64,000 nucleotides of DNA from Alentia gelatinosa (lineage: Eukaryota; Annelida; Polychaeta; Phyllodocida; Polynoidae). Where the stretch lies: positions 14,531,298 to 14,595,297 of the forward strand of contig OX465583.1 in the NCBI GenBank assembly GCA_950022655.1. Direction: 5' to 3'. Position numbers and translations under genes: made by a program. The notes under the pieces are model-generated. The model had not been told where the DNA came from, did no database searches, and worked only from the letters and a program-made list of their open reading frames with translations. This document shows positions 45,479 through 55,460 of the stretch, piece after piece. The first letter of the stretch is position 1. The number at the start of each line of letters is the position of its first letter.

Positions 45479-45831
45479 GTCTGAGATTAAACAGGCAAAT
45501 ACCCAGCAGCCACTGCTCTCAGGATCTCCACATTATCGCAGGGAGAACCTATACTACTCAGATAGACTAAGAACTACAGTGAGAGATGGCGGGGTGGGGG
45601 CGTTGGACCGGTTTCTAGGGTTTATTCGGTCTAGACCAGGCAACCAAAATAGAAAGGTGTGAAGAAAGCAGTGTGAGAGTGGCATGCTCCAAGGTGAACA
45701 AGAAGGTGTGACGAATCGTGTAGATGTGAGGACCTTTAGCCTGCGCTGAACAGAGGTATAACGGTCGGGAAAGGAATGTGGGGTGGGGCGACTGCCTGGG
45801 AGCACACCTTCACCACAATGGTAATCAATAC

Positions 45832-45965
45832 ATCCTTTTTTTTCTTTTTCTTTTTTTTGTTTTTGTTGTCATATTTTCGAGCCTGAAGAGCACCTAGTGA
45901 AACCGCTTTGGGAATCCAAAACCATCGGATTCCCCCCTCACACATCACACAAATCCGGGAAAACC
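45832..45965 (-). mobile_element. Possible retrotransposon 3' tail, minus strand
   Basis: The minus strand ends ...CGAAAATATGACAACAAAAACAAAAAAAAGAAAAAG, an A-rich tail after non-coding sequence. There is no coding remnant, so the call rests on the tail alone. Confidence 0.3.
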
Positions 45966-45980
45966 CCCCCTTGAAACCGT

Positions 45981-46157
45981 GATGTCATTCAGTCAACAAC
46001 AGGCGTCACGTCACGCCGTGTTCGGTTTTCAACGTTGCCATGGTAGCGAGTGGTCTGACTATAAATAACGCGAGCAGACGACTGCTCCGTCAGTTTGATG
46101 CGGTAGCTCGAACAAGTGACATCTTAGCCACGTCCTAAAGAAGTAATCAATACATCC
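45981..46157 (+). promoter_or_regulatory. Candidate core promoter and first non-coding exon
   Basis: TATAAATA at 46060-46067 is followed by CCGTCAGTTTG, an initiator match (TCAGTT) with A at 46092, 32 bp from the first T of the TATA. Upstream lie TGATGTCA (45981) and CGTCACGTCACG (about 46005-46016), both cAMP-response-like. A possible exon runs from 46092 to a donor CT|GTAAGC at 46158. The downstream gene is not visible, and it would sit in the presumed GPCR intron. Confidence 0.4.
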
Positions 46158-46293
46158 TGTAAGCAAATGGAATTATAATGTGTGAACATAATAAACATGA
46201 ATCCTTTGGCCTGTCAGTTATGACACTATTCCCCTTCAGCCTGGCTGTCGGGCCCTCTCAGCCATGCCCACCGGCGCCAGGGGCGAATACAAT

Positions 46294-46548
46294 TTACAAA
46301 TCTGATAACGGTAGATGACTATAGTCAGATAGGTACTCAAATTCGCTATTTGGTGGTACTAGTACTGGCTGGTAGTAGTTTCTTTTACAGTGCATAGTGA
46401 TGCCAATGAGTATTAATTTCTGTAGGTCCGTAAATGCTTGTTCCTGTATTACCCAGGCACAGCAATTACTCCCAGGATGCTCTGCCCGAACACGAACAAT
46501 TACGTCAAAACTCTGTATTGACCACCGACTTCCGCCAATATCGCCCAT
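46294..46548 (-). CDS. Unassigned 84-codon ORF
   Basis: It starts MGDIGGSRWSIQSFDVIVRV and ends in a stop at 46294. Residue composition is balanced and not low-complexity, so it could be a coding exon or an old captured fragment. I recognise no domain. Confidence 0.2.
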   Translation of the reverse strand: MGDIGGSRWSIQSFDVIVRVRAEHPGSNCCAWVIQEQAFTDLQKLILIGITMHCKRNYYQPVLVPPNSEFEYLSDYSHLPLSDL

Positions 46549-46676
46549 GAAACAGAAGCCACAGCCCGGTCAAAGGAATGGGTTCTCATGTTCCACAAAA
46601 ATCGATATCCTAACCTGAATGAAAGAAATCATTGTCCATGGGATTTTTAGCTTTTGCACCAGGGATCTGCAACGTA

Positions 46677-46832
46677 TTATAGAGAAATAGGCTTACTGTT
46701 TCCGTACGGATAAGATACGCGGTAAAATCGGCGATCAGATGAACCGGTGTCGGAGGCAGAGGTTCATCTGATCGCCGATTTTACCAAGTATTTTATCCGT
46801 ACGGAGACAGTCAGCCTGTTTCTCTATTATTA
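46677..46832. repeat. Snap-back hairpin, centre CCGGTGTCGGAGGCAGAGG
   Basis: AGAGAAATAGGCT/AGCCTGTTTCTCT, CTGTTTCCGTACGGATAA/TTATCCGTACGGAGACAG and GGTAAAATCGGCGATCAG/CTGATCGCCGATTTTACC form a long stem. The centre is at 46745-46763. Confidence 0.85.
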
Positions 46833-47188
46833 TATACCTTAAAATATCCGATTTCTAACCTTGCTTCTGGGGGAGATTTTGGATTTCGCCGCCGTACATG
46901 CCCCATACGTCACATACATACCCCGTACGTCACCTAGGTGTCGTACGGATATACATACGACATGGGTAGGAGCGGGCCGTATGTGTAGGATATACTACCA
47001 CAGGTATATGATAATACCAACATCAAGTTGCGGTACCTGCACAAAGAAAATCCTGTTTTGTATTGCAGTCGTTTGGCTGATCAAAAGACCACATGGCACA
47101 ATACTGCTTTACAAAAGAGCAGCAACCGGGGAATATTGGCCGACATCTTTTTAATACTAGTCGATAGAGTAGCACAGGTTAACACTAT

Positions 47189-47601
47189 GAGGGTGCGTCC
47201 ACCAACCACGACAGGGCTGCGACACACTCTGACAAGAAATTTCCAATCGGTGCCTTGTCGCAGCCTTGTCGTGAGGAGGGGAGCTGTCGTGAGCCCTTGT
47301 CGCAGCCTGTCAGGAAGTGCACGCTCCACCTAAATATTCTATCGTAGACCTCTGCGACACGCTACGACACGCCACGACACGACTCTAAAATCGAACATGT
47401 TCGATTTTGTCGTAACCTTGTCGGAAGGCCCCCGACAGGCCCCCGACAAGCTTCATGTCGCAGCCTGTCGTAGCCTCTTGTGGGGAACTGTGGTCCACCA
47501 ACCACGACAAGGCTACGACAAGGCTTCCAATCGTAGAGCTGTCGTGGACCTTGTCGGAAAGCCGTGGTCGCAGCCTTGTCGTGGTTGGTGGACGCACCCT
47601 C
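47189..47601. mobile_element. CCACGACA-palindrome MITE, copy 2
   Basis: It starts GAGGGTGCGTCCACCAACCA and ends GGTTGGTGGACGCACCCTC. The flanks TAT and TAA are near-identical 3-mers. It is close to copy 1 along its full length, and the centre CGAACATGTTCGA is at about 47391. Confidence 0.85.
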
Positions 47602-48091
47602 TAATACATACATTGGGATAAATAGGCGGCGTCGGTATAATACTCCTTATCATGGCAAATTAAAGATAATCTGTAAATCTGAAAACCGCTTATAATATCA
47701 TGCGGTGGCCTAACTCTGCCCACCATACCGGTCGATATTAGCTGCCACTGGCACTGTATAAAGATCGACTTGCTTGGAACAGGGACAGTTTCACTCTATC
47801 TTTGAAGCAGATAGTGTGTTTATAGGCTGATCCTCTGCAGTTTCCTAAATGCCCCCTTATTCACGTATATAAATGTTTTATGTCGTAATCTACATTTGAA
47901 TGTCCCAAACTTTGAGTGCACACATGACCTAGTGTCAATTCTGCTGCGAGACATGTTAAGAAATGCAGTTTTGATATTTTGATAGGACAGAAAGCACCCG
48001 CTTGATATAACATCCCGGTCCAAAGTCAGTTACATATGCACTCATTGAAATAATTATATGCTTCAGTATATACCAGAGATACATGTAAACA
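47602..48091. other. No gene recognised
   Basis: A 67-codon minus frame (48023-47820) with RSCVHSKFGTFKCRLRHKTF might be the end of another LINE, but it lacks the WN-LP block. Confidence 0.3.
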
Positions 48092-48297
48092 TCATGTTAC
48101 AGTAGCCCGGATCATGTTGTAGTAGCCAGGGGAATATTTCCACTCATCATGTTGCAGTAGCCAGGGGAATGTTTACAGTTACCATGTTGCAGTAGTTAGG
48201 GGAATGTTTGCAGTTATATTGTTGCAGTAGAGAGGGGAATGTCTGCAGTCTTCATGATGCAATAGTCAGGAGAATGTCTGGGGGCATCATGCTGAAG
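48092..48297 (+). repeat. ~36-bp minisatellite, about six diverged units
   Basis: Units of the type CATGTTGCAGTAGNNAGGGGAATGTTTNCAGT start near 48108, 48147, 48184, 48219, 48254 and 48289, with decay toward both edges. Confidence 0.85.
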
Positions 48298-48355
48298 TGT
48301 ACTTAGGATAGATTTATACCAGGCATAGTTATCCAGAGACTAATTTCAGGAGTTA

Positions 48356-48809
48356 GAGGGTGCGTCCACCAACCACGACAAGGCTACGACAAGTGCCGAC
48401 ATGAAAGTTCCAATCGCAGCCTTGTCGCAGCCTTGTCGTGAGAAGAGCATTGTCGGGACAGCGTTGTCGGGGCGTGTCGTAGACGTTGCCGTTTCCGTAA
48501 AAAAGGCGCCCATGGTTCCGACACACTACAACAGTGATATCTAGGAAACCACAACACTCCACGACAAAGGTCCAGTCGTAGCAAAAACCGAACATGTTCG
48601 ATATTGTCGTGGCCTTGTCGGAGGGCCTCCGACAACCTCCTGACAAGCTTTGTGTCGCAGCCTATCGGGGCCTTGTCGTAGCCTCTTGTCGGGAACTAGG
48701 GTCCACCAACCACGACAAGGCTACGACACGCCTTCCAATCGTAGAGCTGTTGTGGACCTTGTCGGAAAGCCGTTGTCGCAGCCCTGTCGTGGTTGGTGGA
48801 CGCACCCTC
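48356..48809. mobile_element. CCACGACA-palindrome MITE, copy 3 (TTA target site)
   Basis: GAGGGTGCGTCCACC...GGTGGACGCACCCTC with exact TTA duplications at 48353-48355 and 48810-48812. The left arm differs from copies 1-2 (GTGCCGACATGAAAGTTCCA) and matches copy 4 inverted. The centre CCGAACATGTTCGA is at about 48588. Confidence 0.9.
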
Positions 48810-48812
48810 TTA

Positions 48813-50030
48813 ACCATCAACAGCTCCCCAGAGAAACCTTTTACATCTCTCAGTGTTAGTCCATCTGTGTGCCGAGTGCTCTGTGAACACATATCCCTGC
48901 AACAACCTCTGGGCCTATAATCCTGAAAGGCTGCCTTTGTGTCATTATTACTGGTTAAAACATTTACGTATACGTAAATAGATTGCCAATATTCCATAAA
49001 TATATTCACCTCAATTCATATCATCAATACTCACACCAGCTTCAGGCAATATCAGAGGCGGTAAAACGAAGCCCCAAATCTCAATAATCTGTAAAAATGT
49101 CAACGGTTTAAATCTTAAATATCATGCGAGAAAGTACTTCATAGAAAAGGGAGAAAAAGACGCGTGATAGACTACATCATGACAGATGGTTACTCAGAAC
49201 CTGACAATGCGAGGGTTCTCTATGTAATCCTGTACAACACAACACAGACAGACAAGGATTCCGCTCTGAAAGAAAAACATTTCTTTGTTGAGTACCTTTA
49301 TGGTGCCTGCGATAGGCATATAATATCCTAATTATCTGCATAGCTCAATGGTAAAATCTATCGTTGTGATTCTGTCACATGGCTAACTTGACGAAGCTAG
49401 TTCTCCTAATGCCTTTCACTTCTCTGTGTAAGAAAGCCAACAGTTATAACATTCTGTCCATTGTCCTCACAAGGAATGATATTCAGAGAATCTTTTCAAT
49501 TGCCAAGAATGTCTTTGAGCCCCTCATGTTCGATATGGCAATCTTGCCCTTTAGAGCATAGTTTACTATGAAAGCTGTCGTTGGACTACAATGTTCAGTG
49601 TTCCCTTCTTGTGTTTCTGAGCTACACGCACGTCGTAAAGCGTGTGTGAGTAATATTTGACTATTTGAGTATTTTTTTCTGAGTCTTTAGAATCACTAAA
49701 TGTCTAGATACAACCAGAATGAAATTTGATGTAAAATGATTGCTGAAACTAGTGAGAAACGAGCATTGTCCGCGGGTACCGTACGGGGAAGTTCATACAA
49801 GTTTCTTATAGATTCTAGCTGTTTCCTGTCTTCTGTTCTTAATACGTGTTTGAACACTCAAGGACACTTTATTGTAATATGAAGTCGCAAATGGCTTATT
49901 TCTGTGCAGGAAAAGTGACTTTTTGAACCTTTGCGCGGAAATTGACCGTTTCTGTGACGACGCGAAGCAAATCAACTAGTGTCTTGTGGACACTTCGAAT
50001 CTTTTGAGGTTACCGAACATGACTAGACTC
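48813..50030. other. No gene recognised
   Basis: Short frames only. GCATAGCTCAATGGTAAAA near 49337 resembles a tRNA D-arm but no cloverleaf can be completed. Confidence 0.4.
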
Positions 50031-50078
50031 TATGTGATATCCTCGTATTCTCTCGGATATCACTACGCGTTAAGTACT
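50018..50078. repeat. Short snap-back hairpin, centre CTCGTATTCTCTCG
   Basis: GTGATATCC/GGATATCAC enclose CTCGTATTCTCTCG (50042-50055), with weaker pairing outside. It has the same CTCG...CTCG centre as the longer hairpins. Confidence 0.65.
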
Positions 50079-50319
50079 CAGACATTACGGTCGCTTGTAT
50101 CTGAAACAAATTAATATTCGTATTCATCTTGCAAAATATGATCTTTACTATACACCCATGCCGTATATACTGTAAATATGCACCGTTTCGGCATATGACG
50201 TAAAAATACTGTACGGACCAGCGGTCAGTACACTAAAATACGGACTACCTTCCCATACACGTTTATTAACATATCGGTTGTCTAAAATTAAAATAATGAT
50301 TTTTTTTAAAATTTTGGGT

Positions 50320-50485
50320 ATATAGTAAATATATAACGTCCAACCATGCTTGTACAAGTCACAGAACTCGATGATAATTTACGGTTTGTACGGAACTCGG
50401 CATAAATGCCTCGGTCTGTACGAACCGTAAATTACCAACTCGTTCTGTGAATTGTACAGCATGGTCAGGACGTTCTATATAAATA
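50320..50485. repeat. Snap-back hairpin, centre CTCGGCATAAATGCCTCG
   Basis: ATATAACGTCC...GGACGTTCTATAT, CCATGCTTGTACA/TGTACAGCATGG, TCACAGAAC/GTTCTGTGA and TAATTTACGGTT/AACCGTAAATTA form the stem. The centre is at 50396-50413. Confidence 0.85.
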
Positions 50486-50754
50486 TTTATTCGATAGTCA
50501 ATGCCACAGCCACCCTTTGAAGTTGTAGAATCAGATCTAGTTCCCCTTCGCATGTATGCACATCTTTCAACCGTTTTTTTGTGGCAGCGTGACGGTCGGC
50601 GACTGGTCGGCAGTAATTCCACGAGCCTCCCCGAATCATAAAACGTAAAGATATTTTCAAAGCGCCGAATGATAGATTGGTCGACATCAATCATCGTAAA
50701 GCTGACCCTAAGCGTCGACACAGTTCAATCGTAAAATTGCCCACATCTGATTGG

Positions 50755-50930
50755 CTTTTCGGGGAATATAGAAAGACATGGTTAGTGTGGCAGAATGGAA
50801 TCTGTTCAGAGATATTTTGGTCGGAAATACTCACCGAAGTCGTAGACTGAGGTGAGTATTTCTGACCAAAATATCGAGGAACAGATGGAATTCGGCCACA
50901 CTCACTATGTCTTTTTATTACTATATATGC
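50755..50930. repeat. Snap-back hairpin, centre CCGAAGTCGTAGACTGAGG
   Basis: AAAGACATGGTTAGTGTGGC pairs with GCCACACTCACTATGTCTTT. GGAATCTGTTC/GAACAGATGGAA and GATATTTTGGTCGGAAATAC/GTATTTCTGACCAAAATATC form the inner stem. The centre is at about 50834-50850. Confidence 0.85.
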
Positions 50931-51650
50931 CGAAATTCGATTAAAATGCCATTTATGTACTTAATTTATCAACCTATTTCAACCTCCGAAATAAGCAAAG
51001 CAGGTATGTCAACAGATCACGTGGTACAGTGTGGCGTAAAAATATTTTACGCCATGGTGCGGCCGAACGGTATCTTTTCTCCTATTGCGTAAAAGTGAGA
51101 CATTCGTGCACCGGTATATAGTAATACGGACGACCACGCTGCATTGAGGCGCGCCACTGTAAAAGCTGTCCCTGTAGCATTACAACATTACAAGCTGTTA
51201 CGGTCTAAGGAGAAACATTCATGCATTTCTATTGATACTCTGGTTCAATTCTCGTATCCGGGGAAGTTCATTTAAAATTATCTAGACCTAATTGATTGAT
51301 ACAGGTACGGTTTCATGTTGCAGAAGTAGAAATAATTTGATTGTGCATATACGTCTTTGAGCATCTAGATTTCTGAATACGCTGTTAAATCTGCAGAAAC
51401 ACGAGAACAATGTTTGCTTCGTGTGGGTTTGTATATCTGGTAACTCTATCTGACGCGACCAATCTCAACCTGATTGTGGGTGATTTATGGCGGTATGCGG
51501 TGGTTCTCTAGGTCCGGCAGGCAATATCCGGACTTTGCTTGGTGGTGCAGAACACCGCCCTGAGCCGTAATAACTAAGAAATTACACTCTCCTTACACAA
51601 CCCACTACTCCGCCCTAAGAATCTGATATTAGCCATCTCGACTCTTGGGA

Positions 51651-51885
51651 AAATGGTAAAAGGATTGAACAATTCAGAGTGAAAGTGCTGTTCCCAGAGT
51701 GGATTCTGCTGCTAGTCATAGGCACTGAAAGCTAAAGTGGATTAGACTTTATCTTGGGGCAGCGGATATAAGCTAATAATGCAATAATAACAAAATATAG
51801 ACTGTCATTCTATTGAATGATATGGAAGTTGAATGCACCAAAGGGCGTACTCACAAATATAATCATAATCTATTGGCCGCTGTAA
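51651..51885 (+). repeat. 235-bp direct duplication, copy 1
   Basis: From AAATGGTAAA through TTGAACAATTCAGAGTGAAA, GACTGTCATTCTAT and AGGGCGTACTC to GCTGTAA, it matches 52465-52699 with few differences. Copies are 814 bp apart with a piggyBac-type MITE between them. Confidence 0.9.
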
Positions 51886-52093
51886 GTTCCAAGGGGATGT
51901 TGTAGGATCGCAGCTTATCAATGGAATATACAACCAGCCCCAGTTGACAATATATACGATCCCCAAACCAATTTAACTCTTTTAATCTTGAAGATGACTG
52001 GAGGCATTGCCATATACGGCCTGACCATGCATGGAGGCATTGCCATGTAGGGTATGAAGATGCCTCTTGAAATTTTCTGACATGCCATTTCAA

Positions 52094-52431
52094 TTAACCC
52101 TTTATGAAGGGGTACCTGTGGCCGAGCTACTCCCTTAAAGATGGGTGCTGGTGGCAGTTTGTCCCGCTAGGGGACGGGCACATATTTGTTAAAAACTATA
52201 ATTTGTATGTTTAATCACGTGATATGTAACATAATCCTAAATATTTTATTTTTTCTGAATAGAAACATTAATTGTGGTGTTAGACCTATATTCTGTGAAA
52301 ATCTGATTAATATTGCTCCATTATTTCCTTGTTAAAACGAATTTGTATATTTTGGAGAAATGATGCCTCAAGGCATCATCCACCCTGGGCTGGATGATGC
52401 CTCAAGGCATCATTTGCCCTTAAAGGGTTAA
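52094..52431. mobile_element. piggyBac-type MITE, copy 3 (TTAA target)
   Basis: TTAA-CCCTTTATGAAGG at left, CCCTTAAAGGG-TTAA at right, with GATGCCTCAAGGCATCA palindromes near the right end as in copy 1. It lies between the two 235-bp direct duplicates. Confidence 0.85.
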
Positions 52432-52464
52432 GAATATCTGTGCAAATCTAATTGGATATTATGT

Positions 52465-52699
52465 AAATGGTAAAATTATTGAACAATTCAGAGTGAAAGT
52501 GCTGTTCCCAGAGTGGATTCTGCTGCTAGTCATAGGCACTGAAAGCCAAAGTGGATAAGACTATCTTGGGGCAGCGGATAGAAGCTAATAATGCAATAAT
52601 AACAAAATATAGACTGTCATTCTATAGAATGATATGGAGGTTGAATGCACCAGAGGGCGTACTCGCAAATATAATCATAATCTTTTGGGCTGCTGTAAA
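52465..52699 (+). repeat. 235-bp direct duplication, copy 2
   Basis: This copy keeps an open frame across 52551-52700 (NAIITKYRLSFYRMIWRLNA, PEGVLANIIIIFWAAVKNS) that is broken in copy 1. The family is unknown. It may be part of a transposon coding region or a local duplication. Confidence 0.85.
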
Positions 52700-52879
52700 A
52701 AATTCGCTTGACTCCTACACTCTTTTTTGTTTTGTTTGTTCACCCATACACTTAACATTGGGAACTCGTTCTCCATGCCCCTACGATTATTGTAGTATGC
52801 TTACAATCCGCTAGGGGCACTGCAGTCGTTTTGTGCACAGTTTTTGCTCGTTCTGTGTGACCCAGTATGAGTGAATGTT

Positions 52880-53465
52880 CTGGAATTGATGGAATTAAAA
52901 CCAAAATGGTTAAAAAAGGTTCTGTATAGAGAACCAAGTATTTTGATGTGTATTTCTGATAGAATTCTTGAACCTTTCCAAAAAACTTTACCATTACATA
53001 AAATCTCCTCTAGCGAAGGGGGAAAAATGAAGGAAATAAAAAACTGGAGACTGATTTATCCAAATTGATAGAACAATATCTACATAACATTATCTTAAAT
53101 TGTTTACAACGTATTGATGCAATAGGTAAAGATCACTTTGGCTTTTTACCAAGTGAGAGTAAGGTGCAGGCTATCTTTTATTTTAACGAATGAAATATTA
53201 GTTAACCTTGATAATAAAGATATTACTGTGTTATGTTTTATAGATCCACATTTATAAAGTTTTCGATAACGTTAATCATTTAATATTTACTAGTAAATTA
53301 CACAAACCGAGTTTCGGTGAAAAGTTTAATTGAATTAATGACAACTCTGTAGCAGAACTCAACAGACTAAAGTGAATGGACAATTATCAAGTATATTGGA
53401 TACTATATCTGATGTGCCCCAAGGCTCAGTTTTAGGCCCTTTATTACTTATTGTCGTTATTATTA
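52880..53465 (+). mobile_element. Degenerate LINE RT fragment
   Basis: Across shifting frames: KGNKKLETDLSKLIEQYLHN-type start, LQRIDAIGKDHFGFLPSESK (RT fingers), KVNGQLSSILDTISDVPQGS and VLGPLL (the PQGSVLGPLLF block before the YADD motif). Many stops. The 3' part is missing; the fragment ends near a TTATTATTATTG run. Confidence 0.7.
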
Positions 53466-53648
53466 TTGCGTGTTATAACATAGAGTAGTGTGAGCAAAGT
53501 TAAGCCACAATGATAAGAACCACAGGTGTTCCCTATAAGGAGGGTGGTTGGTCAAGTGATGTTCAGACAATCGAGAAGGAGGTTGTTGGTTTGAGTATAT
53601 CAGAGTGCTGCTCCATGCTGAGTAACACAGTAGGAAGATGACACCTAG

Positions 53649-53702
53649 ATTTTTTTTTTTTTTTTCAAATTTTCCTTTATTGGCAGTCATATCTTCAGTT
53701 AA
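53649..53702 (-). mobile_element. Retrotransposon 3' tail (minus) hit by a MITE
   Basis: On the minus strand ATGACTGCCAATAAAGGAAA precedes a 15-17 base A-tract. MITE copy 4 is inserted 15 bp upstream of the AATAAA. Confidence 0.55.
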
Positions 53703-54157
53703 GAGGGTGAGTCCACCAACCACGACAAGGCTGCGACAACGGCTTTCCGACAAGGTCCACGACAGCTCTACGATTGGAAGGCCTGTCATAGCCTTGTCGG
53801 GGTTGGTAGAACATAGTTCCCGACAAGAGGCTACGACAAGGCCCCGACAGGCTGCGACACGAAGCTTGTCGGGGGCCTGTCGGAGGCCCTCCGACAAGGC
53901 CACGACAATATCGAACATGTTCGATTTTTGCTACGACTGGACCTTTGTCATGGAGTGTTGTGGTTTCCTCGATATCACTGTCGTAGTGTGTCAGAACCAT
54001 GGGCGCCTTTTTTACGGAAACCGGCAACGTCTACAACACGCCCCGACACCGCTGTCCCGACAATGTTCTTCTCACGACAAGGCTGCGACAAGGCTGCGGT
54101 TGGAACTTTCATGTCGGCACTTGTTGTAGCCTTGTCGTGGTTGGTGGTTGGTTGGTC
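53703..54157. mobile_element. CCACGACA-palindrome MITE, copy 4 (degraded right end)
   Basis: The left end GAGGGTGAGTCCACCAACCA is intact. The right end GGTTGGTGGTTGGTTGGTC has lost the CGCACCCTC terminus, apparently by slippage of GGTTGGT. TTA/TAA flank both sides. The order is inverted relative to copy 3; the centre CGAACATGTTCGA is at about 53914. Confidence 0.85.
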
Positions 54158-55165
54158 TTACATTGTATACATATAGTCACTTCTTCTGCTTCAGTTAACT
54201 CACCAACAAAGGATGGCAGCCTGTCAGCATGGCTATGCCAGTTGCTGGTTTTAATCAGGCACCATCACGCTATTTTAGTGTAACAGGCTTTCTGACTCCA
54301 TACACATATATATCAGAGTACTGACAGTATTAATACAACACCATATCACAACAAAATAGACCATATTTACGCATTTTCTTTGGTACTTTCACAAATAGTA
54401 GTTTATGATATCACTAACGGTAACATCATTCATATATATTTAGGAACTTTTACCACAGATTCTTATGTAGACTTATTTGTAGTCTCCAGGGTATTTCAAG
54501 TTACCTTCTAATACCTCTTTAACTGGTCTGTCAACAGGGGATACTTTCTTTCATAATTATAGATGATAGACAGGTGAGCACTACTCGCTGCTGCGCGGCA
54601 AATAAAACACTCAGTAGGCACCCGAGGTCTCAGACTATATAGGAATCTGATGAGATTATAGGAATCTTTGGGTTGCAGCAATGTATGTGTATAGCACGGA
54701 AGGCAGGCCAGTGGATTCTCAAGGCTCTAAGCCTAGTTCATTGAGAATTCTTCAAAGAAAGAGCGTACTGAGAACCTTGAACAGAATACCACTTAGAGAG
54801 TGTGAGGTCTTATGAGAAGGGTGCACTGAGAACAGTTCTACTCCATGAGTGCCTAGAAAACTAACATTCATGAAATGTGCCCTCTTTGGGAGAGCACACG
54901 GAGGGAACATGCCAGGACTTATAACACTGTGAACAGAAAAGGGATTACATTGGACTGAATGATCAGCAAGGACGAATTGTTTTGTTGGTGGTTTGAGTGA
55001 TGTGACAATACAAATTGGATATTAGGAACGATGGGGTGATGGACCGATAAGAACCATCCTAGATGATATCGGCTGAGTAGGACGATGTGACTGTTGGGAT
55101 TATTGAAAGGAGTGAACAACAAAAATTGTGGGTTATGTTGGAGGTTTACTGAAGAAAGTAGTTTT
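54158..55165. other. No gene recognised
   Basis: No domains and no repeat termini were identified. Confidence 0.4.
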
Positions 55166-55460
55166 TTATAATTTTTTTTTATGTTCTTTATTTAGACTGC
55201 GAGGGCATCGGCCGTAAGGCCGGTATTACTTGCCCCAACAGTATGGATAAATATCTTACATACAGCATGGGTAATATACATCTCTATGTACATGCGATTG
55301 AGGATCACTTTCAATCTTCGTGATCCTATACCCGTGTAACATATTTACAGTCATTCTTAAGTGTTAGGAAAGTCCCAGTTTTCACATTATTTTGTGGAAT
55401 TTGTAACTCCAGTCCTTGGTTGAATTTAACAACCTTTAGATCTTTTGACAGGCAATAAAC
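55166..55460 (-). mobile_element. LINE 3' end, minus strand
   Basis: On the minus strand a short LINE-like C-terminus (VVKFNQGLELQIPQNNVKT) is followed by a 3' UTR ending ATAAAGAACATAAAAAAAAA at about 55195-55168. Confidence 0.55.

Noticed and set aside
49337..49380. tRNA-like GCATAGCTCAATGGTAAAA
   Set aside because: No T-arm GGTTCRA box and no acceptor stem can be paired.
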